64,000 nucleotides of DNA from CAVZBT01 sp963773605 (GCA_963773605.1 CAVZBT010000010.1:511835-575834); one strand, 5' to 3'. Positions 11,093-21,980 are shown, counted from the first letter of the stretch. The notes: generated from the letters alone by a model not told the origin. Numbers and translations are program-made.

Positions 11093-14000
11093 GTGCTGCC
11101 AGCGAGAACTCGAGTGCGCAAGTTCCTGGGATCGGTGGGACCCATCGCGGTGATCGCGGTTTCGATCGCGATCACCTGGTCTCAGAACGTGAACAGACAA
11201 CCCACCAGGCCTCCGGCGTGGCAGGAAATCGACCGGCTCATTTCTGAACAGAAGTTCGAGGAGGCCGCTGCCGCCGCTGAAAAGATCCGCAACGTCGCCC
11301 GCAAGTCGGCGAACCAGGACGAGTGGACCCGTGCCCTGGTAGCGGAAGTTCAGCTGCGCACCGGTCTGCACGGTTACGAGACCGCCGTCAAACTGCTCAA
11401 GGAGCAGCCCTGGCCCGGCGGCCTGCTGAACCGGGCGACCCTGGACCTGCTGTACGCGCAGTCCCTGGTGAACTACTACCGCGCCTACTCCTGGGAAATC
11501 AATCAGCGCGAGCAGGTGCAGTCTGCCGGGGAGGTGGACCTCAAGGCGTACACCCGCGCACAGCTTTTCGCCGAGGCGCAGAAGTTCTACGAAGACGTCT
11601 GGAGGCAGCGCGCGGAACTTGGGGGCAGCCCGGCAGGCCGCCTCGCGGAGTACCTCGACAGGAACAATTACCCGGACAGCGTCCGCGGCACCCTGCGCGA
11701 CGTCGTTTCCTACCTCTACGTGCAGCTGCTGGCGGACACGTCGTTCTGGCGCCCCGCAGAGTCCAACGAACTGTACCGCCTTGATCTGAATGCGCTCCTT
11801 GCAGGCGGCGGAACGACCGGCGGGCAGCGCGTCTCGCTGCTCGACCCGGCGACGCACCCGCTGGTCAAGATTGTCTTCATCCTGGACGACCTCGAGGCGT
11901 GGCACACGGCTGCCGGCCGTCCCGAGGCGGCCCTGGAGTCCCGTCTCGAGCGCCTGCGCCGGCTACATTCCTCATTCTCGGAATCCAGCAGCCGGGCCGC
12001 CATTCTCCGGGACCTCGACTCCCGTCTGCCGCGCTATCGCGCCGTCCCGTGGTGGGCGATGGGGCGAGCGCAGGCCGCCGAGTTCGTCCGCGAGCAGCCT
12101 GACCCGGGGAAGCTCGTCCGGGCGCGGGCAATCGCGGAGGAGGGGTGGAAAGCGTACCCGGACTCGATCGGCGGCAGGCGCTGCTTCCATCTTCTGAAGA
12201 CCATTGAATCGCCCGATTTCGAGGTCGCGTCCATGTCCACCGACGGGGCCCGGAAACGCTCCGTCCAGGTCACGCACCGCAATATTCCCGCTCTCTATTT
12301 CCGCGCTTACCCCTATGACCTCGAGGCGCGCCTCGGGACCGCGAAGGACTACAACCTGCTCCCCAACGAACAGGAGCAGGAGAAGGTCATGGCTGCGCGA
12401 AAACCGGCGGCCGAATGGCGCATCGACCTGCCGCCCACCCCGGATTACGAGTCGCACCGCACCTTCGTAACCCCTCCGCTCACAGATCCCCGGGTTCTAC
12501 TTCCTGGTGGCCTCGGCCCGGCCGGATTTCTCGCGCGAGCGCAACCGGCTTGACGTCCACGGGACTGCTCGTCAGCGATCTCGTGCTTGTCGCGTCGCGG
12601 GAGCGGGATTCGGACCTCGAGCTCCGGGTAGTCTCGGGCGAAAGCGGCAGGCCCGAGCCGGGCGTTCAGATCAGTCTCTATCGTTTCGATTGGCAGACGG
12701 GCCACAGGGTATCGGATCGGCAGACGACCGACGCCGATGGGATCGCCCGGTTCGCCTACTCGCCCGAGCGCGCGGGGGGTATGTACTTTCTCTTTGCCAA
12801 ACGCGGCCCCAATTTGGCGCTCGACACCGCAGTCGATCAATTTCTACCCGGCTGCCGCACGGCAGCGGGAGACGGTTGCGCTCGTTTACACCGACCGGAG
12901 CGTGTACCGGCCGCTGCAGAAAGTGTTCTGGAAGGCGCTGGCTTATGGCGGGGACCGCGACACCGCGCAGTTCCGGACTCTTCCGTCCCAGACGCGTGAC
13001 CGTGACGCTGGTCGATGCCAACGGGCAGAATGTCGAGAGCCGGACCGTCACGACCAACGAGTTCGGCAGTGCGGCGGGTGAGTTCACGATCCCGGCGGGC
13101 CGGCTGCTGGGCGCATGGCAGATCCGGGCGTCCCAGTTGGGCGTGGCGCAGATCCGCGTGGAGGAGTACAAGAGGCCGACATTCGAGGTCTCGCTGCGGG
13201 AACCCCAGTCGCCCCTCAAGCTGAACCGGACCGCCGGGTTCGTCGGCGACGCGCGCTACTACTTTGGTCTGCCCGTCGTCAGCGGCAGCGTCCAGGTGGC
13301 GCGCCACGCGCGAGCCCGTCTATCCCGTTCTGGTGGTACTGGTACGAGCGGGGCGGCGTGCGACGGACACCGGTTCGCAGACCGTGGCCGCGGGATCGGC
13401 CAGCCTGAACGAGGACGGGACCTTCAAGATCGAGTTCACCCCCGAAGCGGACGAACGCACCGCGGCGAACTCGAGAGACGTCACGTACCGCTACCGCATC
13501 AGCGCGGACGTCACCGACGAGGGGGGCGAAACACGCTCGGCTTCCCGCAGCTTCCGGCTGGGCTTTGTGTCCGTCGAGGCGCGCATCGACGGGCGAGTCG
13601 AATTTCTTCCGGGAGGGAACTCCGGGCGCTTTCACGATTACCCGGACCGATCTGAACGGGGCTCCCAGGCCCGGGGACCGGGTCGTGGCGGATCGTCTCG
13701 CTCAGGCAGCCGGAGGCGGCTCTGCCGCCTGCCGACCTGCCCGCTGCGGGAACCGGAAGCCGCGGGTCAGAAAGCGTACCGCACCCCGGGTGATGCGCTC
13801 AGGCCGAGGTGGGACACGCAGTACGCCTTCAGGGCCGTTCTCCACGACTGGGCCGACGGGGCCGAGCGCGCACGGGGAGCGGTCACGCACGACAGCCGCG
13901 GGGAAGCCAGGATGTCGACGCCGGCGCTGCCCGCGGGTCCTTACCGCCTCCACTACGACACCGTCGACGACTTCGGCGCCGTCTATCGCCGGAGCGAGGA

Positions 14001-17000
14001 GTTCATCGTCGCGGGGGCCAGAACGCAACTTGCGCTGCCGGCCGTGTTGCTCGTCGAGAAATCGTCCCAACCGGTCGGCGGAACCGCGCGGTTTCTGGCG
14101 CTATCGGGGCTCCCCGACCAGCTGCTGTTTTTCGAAGTGTGGCGCGACGGCCGGCTGGCCGAGCGTCGCCGCGCTCCTTTCGGGCCGGGACGCGACGGTG
14201 ATAGAACTTCCGGTCACCGAGCAGCTACCGGGGCGGTTTCAGCGTTCGGCTGGCGCTGTTGCGGGACTACCAGTTCGTGCAGCTCGAGGACTCCGTGTAC
14301 GTGCCGTGGGACAACAAGACCCTGAAGGTCGAATTCGCCAGCTTCCGGGACAAGCTGCGGCCCGGGGCGAAGGAAACCTGGCGGGTTACGGTCAAGAACC
14401 CTTCAGGAGCGCCGGTCGAGGCGCGCGCGGCGGAGATCCTGTCTTACATGTACGACCGGAGCCTCGACATTTTCGCCCCCCACCATCCGCCCGCCCCGCT
14501 CGCAGCCTACCCGAACCGGACCGGCGTGTCTTACCTGAAGAGCAGCCTGGGCCAGGCCCGCGGCAGCGTTTTCTACGACAGCCTGTTCCAGCCTCCGTCG
14601 TACCCGCAACTCGACGGGGACCGGCTCAAGTTTTTCGATGGGTATGGCATCGGCGGGCCCGGGATCCGCTACAAGTACGCGCGCGTCGGGGTGGTTGGCG
14701 GTGTGGTTGCTGCCCAGGAAGCGATGCCGATGGCTGCCCCGGCGCGCGCCGACGCGTCCCTGAACGCCGTCGCGGAGAAGAGGGAAGAGGCGGCCGACAA
14801 GGCTGCTTCGGCCGCGGCGGAGGCGCCGCCGGTGCCGATGCGGAGCGACTTCGCCGAGACCGCGTTCTGGCGCCCGCAGCTCCTCACCGACGCCGACGGG
14901 CTCCGCCACGATCGAGTTCACCGTGCCCGACTCCGTCACCGCCTGGAACGTCTGGGTGCACGCCGTCACCCGCGACCTGCAGTCCGGGACGTTGCACACC
15001 GAGGCGCGCAGCCTGAAGGAGTTGATGGTCCGTCCCTACCTGCCGCGGTTCCTGCGCGAGGGGGACAAGGCCGAGATCAAGGTCGTGGTCAACAACGCGT
15101 CCGAGCGGGAGTTCCGCGGCCGGGTGAACCTCGATATCCTCGACCCCGAATCCAACGCGAGCGTGCTGGGCAACTTCGGGCTGGGCAGCGCCGCCTCGCG
15201 ACCGTTTGCGGTCAAGCCCGGCGCCGGCGCCAACGTGACGTTCCCCGTCGCCGCCCCGGCAAAGGTCGGCATCGTCGCTTTCAAGGTCACCGCGGTCGCA
15301 GACGATCTGAGCGACGGCGAACTGCGCCCCCTGCCGGTCCTGCCCGGCAGGATGCACCTGTCCCAGTCCCGCTTTGTCACGCTCAAGAACGCGGACCGCC
15401 GCGAAATGGTCTTTACGGATCTCAGGAGCAACGACGATCCCTCACGCGTCAACGAGCAGATGGTCGTGACCCTCGACGCGCAGCTCTTCTACTCCGTGCT
15501 GTCGGCGCTCCCGTACCTGGTGAATTACCCTTATGAGTGCACCGAGCAGACCCTGAACCGTTTCGTCTCGACCGGCATTCTTTCGAGCCTCTACGACAAG
15601 TACCCCGCCGTCGCCAGGATGGCCCAGGAGTTCTCGAAGCGGCAAACGCCCCTGGAGACCTGGGACGCGGCGGACCCGAACCGGAAGATGGCGCTGGAGG
15701 AGAGCCCGTGGCTCGAGCAGGCCAGGGGCGGGACCGACGCCGGGTATGGCCTGGCCGCCGTGCTCGATCCGCGCGTCGCCGCGGCGGAGCGGGCATCGTC
15801 GCTGGCCAAGCTGCGGAAGGCGCAGACCTCCATCGGCGGCTTCCCGTGGTGGCCGGGCGGCCCGCCGTCGCCGTACATGACCCTGTACATCATGTACGGC
15901 TTCGCCAAGGCCGCCGAGTTCGGCGTCGACGTACCCAAGGACATGGTCCAGCGCGGCTGGGCTTATCTGGCCCAGCACTTCCGCGAAGAGTACGCGAAGA
16001 GAATGCTCAAGGAGGACTGCTGCTGGGAGTTCCTGACGTTCCTCAACTACACGGCCTCGTGCTACCCGGACCCGTCCTGGATGGGCAACGCACTGACCGC
16101 CCAGGAGCGCACCGCGATCCTGAACCACTCGTTCCGGCACTGGAAGCAGCACTCGCCGTACCTGAAGTCGCAGCTGGCGCTCACGCTGAAACGGATGGGA
16201 CGCCCGGCCGACGCGACCCTCGTGTTCGCGAGCGTCATGGATTCCGCAAAGACCACCCAGGACGAGGGCACGTTCTGGGCGCCGGAGGACCGCTCCTGGC
16301 TCTGGTACAACGACACCATCGAAACCCAGGCGTTCGCGCTGCGCACCATCATGGAAATTGCGCCCGCAGACGCCCGCAAGGACGGGCTCGTCCAGTGGCT
16401 CTTCCTCAACAAGAAGCTGAACCACTGGAAATCGACGCGCGCGACCGCCGAGGTCGTTTACTCGCTGGTCCACTACCTGAAGAAGGAGGGGGCGCTCGGG
16501 ACGCGGGAAGATGCGACCGTGCGGGTCGGAGGCCAGACCGTCCGCTACGTATTCGAGCCGGATCAGTACACGGGCAAGAAGAACCAGACGGTGATCCCCG
16601 GCGAGAAGGTCAACACCGAACATGCGACCGTGGTGGTGGAGAAGGAAGGGAAGGGTGTCGTGTTCGCTTCCGCGACCTGGCAGTTTTCGACCGAGAAGCT
16701 TCCGGAGAACGGGCAGCGGGGATTTCCTCTCGGTCCGGCGGACGTACTTCAAACGCGAGCACGACGGGCGCGACTTCGTCCTGAAGCCGCTGGCCGAAGG
16801 GGCGGTCCTGCAGCCGGGCGACGAGGTCGAAGTGCAGCTCTCGATCCGCGCCAGGCATGCCTGCGAGTACGTCCACCTGCGCGACCCGCGCGCGGCGGGC
16901 TTTGAGCCCGAGAGCGCCGTGTCGCGCTACAAGTGGGACAAGGGGATCGGCTGGTACGAGGAGACGCGCGATTCGGGCACGAATTTCTTCTTCGAGGCCT

Positions 17001-17143
17001 TGCCCGAGGGGGAGTACACGCTCGAGTACCGGCTGCGCGCCGACACGGCCGGGACCTTCAAGGCAGCCCCGGCCACCCTGCAGTCGATGTACGCGCCGGA
17101 GTTCAACGCCTACTCCGCCGGCGCGGTCGTTACGATCCGCTAG
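11093..17143 (+). CDS. Bacterial alpha-2-macroglobulin family protein (multiple frameshifts)
   Basis: About 2010 residues; bacterial macroglobulins are surface or periplasmic protease traps. The GTG at 11093 has a strong GGAGGAGAA site. A single N-terminal membrane segment (IAVIAVSIAITW) suggests an anchored envelope protein. MG-type beta domains with YRFDWQTG and RTVTTNEFGSA segments follow. The A2M core (WRPQLLTD, SVTAWNVWVHAVT, YLPRFLREGD) leads to YPYECTEQTLNRF, where CTEQ fits the CxEQ thioester motif. Helical repeats (GGFPWWPGG, WLWYNDTIETQA) and a C-terminal receptor-like domain end at FNAYSAGAVVTIR. At least seven frame breaks lie near 12510, 12830, 13300, 13640, 14190, 14900 and 16735. 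No pbpC lies next to it, unlike the enterobacterial arrangement. Confidence 0.85.
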
Positions 17144-17150
17144 GCGAAGT

Positions 17151-17175
17151 GGGCGGGGTCGGCCCGACCCCGCCC
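17151..17175. terminator. Perfect 12-bp inverted repeat between convergent genes
   Basis: GGGCGGGGTCGG and CCGACCCCGCCC pair perfectly around one base. It lies 7 bp after the macroglobulin stop and upstream of the end of the convergent receiver gene. There is no T-run on either side, so it may be a factor-assisted or bidirectional stop rather than a classic intrinsic terminator. Confidence 0.4.
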
Positions 17176-17188
17176 CAATGAGCTACCG

Positions 17189-17234
17189 GAGAGGTGTCAG
17201 GATCAAACAACCGAATGAGCAAGATCCACGGGCC
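17189..17234 (+). repeat. Dispersed short repeat 2, copy 2
   Basis: GAGAGGTGTCAGGATCAAAC, then AACCGAATGAGC and AAGATCCACGGG. It aligns base by base with 7431-7479 apart from a few substitutions and one indel. The following bases (GCGTCGAGCCGCCGCGG) resemble hairpin 3 of the cloverleaf repeat. Confidence 0.6.
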
Positions 17235-17256
17235 GCGTCGAGCCGCCGCGGCCCGC

Positions 17257-17907
17257 TTAGCCGCGGCCCACTTTGTCAAGCAGCTCGCGCGTAACGCTGC
17301 GCAGGAGCGACGCGTTGTGCTCGATCGCTTCCAGCCCATGCTCCAGGAGGGGTCGCTCGACGTCGGCGGACTTGAGCATGCGGGTCCAGGTAAGAATGCA
17401 GTCGAGCGGGACCGCAAACTCGCCCGAGAGCCGGGCCCGGGAATCGTCCCGGGCCTTTGGGTCTTCGGACACGGGTCTGAGGTTTTCCAGTTCGTCGACC
17501 CGTTGACGGAGCTGTTCCTGGGTCCAGCGCAGCCTGACCAGCGTGTTGATGATCGCAATCAGTTCCTCGTCGTCCAGCGGCTCGGCTAGAAACCAGTCCG
17601 CCCCCGTCTCGAGGCCTCGCACGCGTTCGCCGGCGGACGGGCCCGAAACTTCGAGCACCATCGTGGCACAGGTTCTGGGATCCTGCTTCACATGGCGGCA
17701 CACATCGAAACCGCTCATGTCGCGAAACCCCATACCCAGGAGGAGAACGTCCGGGCAGCGGTGGAATGCGTTCAGCAGGGCCGCTTGCCCTGAATCGGCC
17801 TCGAGCACTTCAAACCCCGCCACGCGCAGTAACTGCGTTCTTCGGGTTCGGGCATCGTTGCGCCCGTCTGCATTCAGTATGAGAGCATTGAACCTGGCCT
17901 GTCCCAT
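17257..17907 (-). CDS. Degenerate response-regulator receiver fused to a HisKA-like helix pair
   Basis: 216 residues, intact. Residues 8-125 follow a CheY-type receiver (ALILNADGR, PDVLLLGMGFRDMSGFDVCRHV, GLETGADWFLAEPLDDEEL). The usual phosphoacceptor Asp after beta-3 is Gly (LLGMG), and the conserved Lys near beta-5 is Glu (LAEP). Residues 150-216 resemble a histidine-kinase dimerisation helix pair (PLDCILTWTRML, LEAIEHNASLLRSVTRELLD) but lack the phosphorylatable His and any ATPase domain. It cannot work as a normal two-component protein and may be a dimerising or binding partner. The ATG at 17907 follows AAGAGGCA. Confidence 0.75.
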   Translation of the reverse strand: MGQARFNALILNADGRNDARTRRTQLLRVAGFEVLEADSGQAALLNAFHRCPDVLLLGMGFRDMSGFDVCRHVKQDPRTCATMVLEVSGPSAGERVRGLETGADWFLAEPLDDEELIAIINTLVRLRWTQEQLRQRVDELENLRPVSEDPKARDDSRARLSGEFAVPLDCILTWTRMLKSADVERPLLEHGLEAIEHNASLLRSVTRELLDKVGRG

Positions 17908-18277
17908 GGGTGCCTCTTGGGATCGAGGAGCTGCCTCGTCCCCGGACAATCGAGCATCGCTAAATGCACTTGCCGGCCAACAGGGATGCCGGACCGACTG
18001 CCGCAGCGCCACAGGTCGTGGGGATCGTTCTTGAACGACGACCTCGGGGAGGCGCTCCGACGGTCTCGCGGGGATTGGGTTCAAGCAGGCCGATTGTAGT
18101 CCTTCCGCTCCCGCCGGTCAAAGCGGAAAACGAAAGTCCGCGCCCTTTCGATCGATGGCCTCGCGTCCGAGGCTTGGACCCCGATTGCCACTGTCGCATG
18201 TTTTTGTAATACTGTCGCCTGGATGCAAACCGAATACGGGTACCGCAGTTGTCATGCGTGACATCGAGGAGGCGGAT
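17908..18277. other. Divergent intergenic region, 370 bp, no gene recognised
   Basis: It separates the receiver-like gene from the SYLF gene. A weak promoter-like pair (TTGCCA at 18185 and TGTAAT at 18205) points at the SYLF gene, but the 14-base spacing is poor. I see no other structure. Confidence 0.4.
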
Positions 18278-18976
18278 ATGCGTAAACTATGGGTTTTGCT
18301 CGCTGTGGCGCTGCTTGTTGCGGGGCAGGCGTTTGCACAGCAGAAAGAACAGGACAGGCTCAAGGAGTGCGGCAACGTCGTTAAGGAGATTCTCGACGTG
18401 CCGGACGACATTCCCCAGGAACTTCTCGACAAGGCCGAATGTGTGCTTGTTTTTCCCTCGGTGAAGAAATTCGCCATCGGACTCGGCGCCAGTTACGGCC
18501 GGGGCGCGATGACCTGCCGCTCCGGGAAGAACTATACGGGACCCTGGGGCGCGCCTGCGCTCTATGCGCTCGAGGGGGGCAATATTGGCTTGCAGCTCGG
18601 CGGCCAGGCCACGGATTTCGTCCTGCTGGTCATGAACGACAAAGGGGCGAGATCGGTGCTGAACAGCAAGGTCAAGCTCGGCGCCGATGCCTCCGCCGCG
18701 GGCGGACCCAAAGGCCGCAGCGCGCAGGCGGCAACCGATGTGGTGATGAAGGCCGAGATCCTCAGCTACTCGCGTTCGCGCGGCCTGTTTGCCGGAGTCT
18801 CGCTCGAGGGTTCGACGCTCAGATCCGACGGCGGAGCCAACAAGAACCTCTACGGCAAGGAGCTGAATGCCACCCAGATCATCGCCGAGTCGGCGGTTAA
18901 GGCTCCGGCGGCTGCGGCGCCACTCCTCAGGATCCTGAACCAGAAATCGCCCAGGAACAAATCGGAGAACAAGTAA
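18278..18976 (+). CDS. SYLF (YSC84-like) domain lipid-binding family protein, secreted
   Basis: 232 residues with a signal peptide (MRKLWVLLAVALLVAGQAFAQ). The SYLF domain follows: DDIPQELLDKAECVLVFPSVKK, GASYGRGAMTCR, GGQATDFVLLVMN, and SYSRSRGLFAGVSLEGSTL. Eukaryotic SYLF domains bind phosphoinositides. The bacterial proteins are exported and of unknown role. The ATG at 18278 has GGAGGCG just upstream and is preferred to an upstream in-frame ATG at 18254. It stands alone. Confidence 0.88.
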   Translation: MRKLWVLLAVALLVAGQAFAQQKEQDRLKECGNVVKEILDVPDDIPQELLDKAECVLVFPSVKKFAIGLGASYGRGAMTCRSGKNYTGPWGAPALYALEGGNIGLQLGGQATDFVLLVMNDKGARSVLNSKVKLGADASAAGGPKGRSAQAATDVVMKAEILSYSRSRGLFAGVSLEGSTLRSDGGANKNLYGKELNATQIIAESAVKAPAAAAPLLRILNQKSPRNKSENK

Positions 18977-19050
18977 AGCCTGCTCACGGTGGCTCGGTGC
19001 CGTGGCAGGCCGGGGGCGGCCCGCCCCCGGCCACCTTAGGAAGGTGCGCC

Positions 19051-20928
19051 ATGAGACGCCTCGTTCATCTCGCGTTGCTTTCCGTCCTGTCGGCTGCCGG
19101 CGCACAGGCGCAGCCCGCCAACCGGGAGTTCATTTTCGACCATTCGGTCGAACTTTCGGAGTGGCGGATCCCGCTGGGGGAGCTCTCGCCGGCCCAGCCT
19201 TCGGACTGGCCGGCCGAGGGATGTCTCGTCCTGGAAATGCGCGCGACTTCGACCCAGAGATTCGATCTGCGGGTCTACACGGGGGATGGTTACAGCCGGG
19301 TCCTGGTGCACCCTTATCCGCGTGTGTGGATAAGGGCCGCCATCCCCGTCCGGACCCTTGCCGAGCCTCCCCGCACGGGCGGGGATATGGCCGCCGTGGG
19401 CAACCGCTCGCGCGCCGGCTATTTCCTCGGGTTGTGGGGCCCGTTTCGCCCGATGCGAGGCGTCCAGGCGATCGGGTTTGCGATGGAGCACCCCATCGGC
19501 ACCCCCAAGCTGGAAATCCGCTCGATCCAGGTCAGCGCCGAGCCTGTGGCCGACGCGATCCTGGAAAGCGGACCCCTGGTCGATGAACTTGGGCAATCGA
19601 TCCGCGACGAGTCGCCCCGCAAAGTGGCTTCGCTCGCGGACCTGCGAGAATCCTGGGCGGGGGAGCAAGGCTCTCTCCCCCCCGGGGATTTCGGCTACTG
19701 CAATTACGGCGGATATGCGGCGGTTTCGACGAAGGCCCGGGGCACGGGTTTTTTCCGCGTGGAACGGATCGACAACCGCTGGTGGTTCGTCGACCCCGAC
19801 GGCCACCTGTTCCTTTCTGCCGGCTCCGACGTGATGACCCCCTTCATGGACACGCGCACCGCCGGGCGCGCGGGCATTTTCAAAGCGTTGCCCCCGCCGC
19901 AACTGCAGACCCGGCAGCGCGACGACGATGCCGGCGCTTCCTTCTACACCTGGAACCTGAGCCGCAGGTTCGGCGCTGACTGGCTCGAGCAGTGGGTGGA
20001 CCACAGTTTGCGCAGGATGGATTCGTGGGGACTGAACACCGTTGCCAACTGGTCGCACGCGGCCCTGTGGGACGCGCGCAAGAAGCCGTATGTCGTTCCG
20101 CTGGGGAGGTGGGAGACGAAGGTGAGTTACCTGGGGCTCCCGGACGTCTACTCCCGCGAATTCACGGAAAACGCCGACGCGTCGGCGCGGCGGCAGTGCC
20201 TGCCGCGCAAAGACGACCCGTGGCTGCTCGGGTATTTCCTCGCCAACGAACCGCCGTTCCCGCAGAAGGAACTGCAGACCGTGCAGATCATCCTGGACGG
20301 CCCCGCGACCGCGACGCAACAGCGGTTGAAGGAATGGCTCGCCGCAGCGGATACCCCGGAGCGGCGCAAACAGTTCATCGACGATGCCTTCGACCGGTAC
20401 GTCCAGGTCACGAGTCACGCGGTCAGGAAATACGATTCTCACCACCTGAACCTGGGGATGCGTTCCGGCGGCCGCCCTACCGAGGCCGAGATCCGGGTGG
20501 CCCGCGCCTTCGATGTCTACAGCGTCAACATCTACAATTTCGAGGTGCAGCCCGAACGGGTCGGGAAAATCGCCGAGCTCACGGGCAAGCCCGTCCTGAT
20601 CGGCGAGTTCCACTTCGGCACGCCGGGGGGCGGTCTGTCGGCCAGCCTGGTCCAGGTCCGCGACCAGGCAGAGCGGGGGGCCGCCTACCGCTACTATGTC
20701 GAGAATGCCTTCGCCATGCCCGAGCTGATCGGGACCCACTGGTTCCAGTGGGCGGACCAGCCGTGCACCGGCCGCTACGACGGGGAGAACTACAATATCG
20801 GGCTGGTGGACGTGACCGATCGACCCTACGCGGAGCTGGTCGAAGCGCTCAAGACGACACACCGGCGCCTCTACCGCATCCACACCGGCCAGGAAAAACC
20901 CTACTCGCAACACGCCAGGTCCAATTAG
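19051..20928 (+). CDS. Glycoside hydrolase related to family GH50 (beta-agarase-like)
   Basis: 625 residues, intact, with a signal peptide (RRLVHLALLSVLSAAGAQAQ). A beta-sandwich-like N-terminal part (about 25-180) precedes the catalytic barrel. GH50 features include RWWFVDPDGHLFLSAG, WGLNTVANWS, the acid/base Glu in LLGYFLANEPPF near residue 400, the nucleophile Glu in VLIGEFHFG near residue 520, and GTHWFQWADQP then GENYNIGLVDVTD. GH50 enzymes cut agarose-type beta-1,4 galactans. Related family members in soil bacteria may use other beta-galactans, so the substrate is inferred. The ATG at 19051 follows TTAGGAAGG. Confidence 0.82.
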   Translation: MRRLVHLALLSVLSAAGAQAQPANREFIFDHSVELSEWRIPLGELSPAQPSDWPAEGCLVLEMRATSTQRFDLRVYTGDGYSRVLVHPYPRVWIRAAIPVRTLAEPPRTGGDMAAVGNRSRAGYFLGLWGPFRPMRGVQAIGFAMEHPIGTPKLEIRSIQVSAEPVADAILESGPLVDELGQSIRDESPRKVASLADLRESWAGEQGSLPPGDFGYCNYGGYAAVSTKARGTGFFRVERIDNRWWFVDPDGHLFLSAGSDVMTPFMDTRTAGRAGIFKALPPPQLQTRQRDDDAGASFYTWNLSRRFGADWLEQWVDHSLRRMDSWGLNTVANWSHAALWDARKKPYVVPLGRWETKVSYLGLPDVYSREFTENADASARRQCLPRKDDPWLLGYFLANEPPFPQKELQTVQIILDGPATATQQRLKEWLAAADTPERRKQFIDDAFDRYVQVTSHAVRKYDSHHLNLGMRSGGRPTEAEIRVARAFDVYSVNIYNFEVQPERVGKIAELTGKPVLIGEFHFGTPGGGLSASLVQVRDQAERGAAYRYYVENAFAMPELIGTHWFQWADQPCTGRYDGENYNIGLVDVTDRPYAELVEALKTTHRRLYRIHTGQEKPYSQHARSN

Positions 20929-20986
20929 GTTGAAGGCAGTGCCTCGGCCTGGACTTCCCAGGTGCTGCGGTCGGGCCTTGACCCGG

Positions 20987-21643
20987 TCACACGGGAGACC
21001 CGCGGCGTCCCCAGAACTCCGCGAGGCCATTCAGGACAAACTGGACGGCAATCGCGGTCAGGACCAGTCCCATCAACCGCATCAGGATACGAATCCCGGT
21101 CTCGCCGAGGTACTTACGGACGCGGTTGGCCCCCGCCAGCAAGTAATAGGAAGCCAGCGCCGTTGTGGCTATTGCGACGAAGACGGGGAGGGTGTGCCAC
21201 CAATTCCTGGACTGTCCTATTAGCACCATGGCCGTGGAGATCGCGCCGGGCCCGGCCAGCATCGGGATTCCCATCGGGGTGACCCCCACCTCCTCCTTCT
21301 CCGCTCCTTCCAGGCGTTCTTCGCTGACCTCCTGAGTCCCGGACCGTCGGGCCTGAAGCATGTCCACGGCGACCAGGAACAGCACTAGCCCCCCGGCGAT
21401 TTTGAACGCCGGCAGCGTGATGCTGAAGAGCCTGAAAATCAGGCTTCCGGCGAGCGAGAAGAGGCTCAACACCAGGAAACACGTCCAGGCGGCCTGGCGC
21501 GCCATGCGCCTGCGCTTAGCATCGCTGTCCTCGGCCGTCATCGCCAGGAACGAGGGGATGGCGGCCAGCGGGTCCACGATGAAGAAAATGGAACTCAAGG
21601 CCACCAGCGAAAATTGAAGGATCTCTTTCAGCTCTGCGCTCAT
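20987..21643 (-). CDS. MarC family integral membrane protein
   Basis: 218 residues with six hydrophobic segments (for example FSLVALSSIFFIVDPLAAIP, AWTCFLVLSLFSLAG, LPAFKIAGGLVLFLVAVDML). The family motifs IVDPLAAIPSFLAMT and TPMGIPMLAGPGAISTAMVL are clear. The family sits in the inner membrane and is often called NAAT; its substrate is unsettled, and the old multiple-antibiotic-resistance link is not supported. The ATG at 21643 was chosen over one at 21667 because the family starts just before the first membrane helix. It converges with the GH50-like gene. Confidence 0.88.
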   Translation of the reverse strand: MSAELKEILQFSLVALSSIFFIVDPLAAIPSFLAMTAEDSDAKRRRMARQAAWTCFLVLSLFSLAGSLIFRLFSITLPAFKIAGGLVLFLVAVDMLQARRSGTQEVSEERLEGAEKEEVGVTPMGIPMLAGPGAISTAMVLIGQSRNWWHTLPVFVAIATTALASYYLLAGANRVRKYLGETGIRILMRLMGLVLTAIAVQFVLNGLAEFWGRRGSPV

Positions 21644-21747
21644 AGCGTGCCCGCCAACATACACCATCCCTGTCAGGCGAAAGGAAACTATTTCGCCGCG
21701 CGGCACGGCCGCCAGCCGACCGCACTCCACAGAACGCCAGAGCCTAT

Positions 21748-21832
21748 GGAGTGCGGTGCCTCGGCACCGCTGTCGCGGTTTCGCTGGACCCGCAGGCGGC
21801 GGCGAAAGGTCGGCGTCAAGCCGCCGCACTCC
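21748..21832 (+). repeat. Copy F of the cloverleaf repeat (short, lacks hairpin 2)
   Basis: First unit of a three-unit tandem array. It has hairpin 1 (GCGGTGCC/GGCACCGC) and the tail GTCAAGCCGCCGCACTCC, but the hairpin 2 region is deleted. Just before it, at about 21719-21729, lies a stray CCGCACTCC end. Confidence 0.85.
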
Positions 21833-21851
21833 ACAAAACGCCAGAGCTTAT

Positions 21852-21961
21852 GGAGTGCGGTGCCTCGGCACCGCTGTCGCGGTTTCGCTGGACCGGCAGG
21901 CGGCGGCGAAAGGTCGGCGCCCAGGCGCCGACCCCAAAGCGGCGTCAAGCCGCCGCACTCC
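21852..21961 (+). repeat. Copy G of the cloverleaf repeat (tandem array unit 2)
   Basis: A full unit. It is separated from its neighbours by the same 19-20-base spacer (ACAAAACGCCAGAGCTTAT), giving a 129-bp period with copy H. Hairpin 3 reads GCGGCGTCAAGCCGC here. Confidence 0.9.
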
Positions 21962-21980
21962 ACAAAACGCCAGAGCTTAT

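Noticed and set aside
19036..21030. Long antisense open frame opposite the GH50-like gene
   Set aside because: The plus strand has GH50 active-site motifs and a good ribosome-binding site, while the antisense frame has neither.
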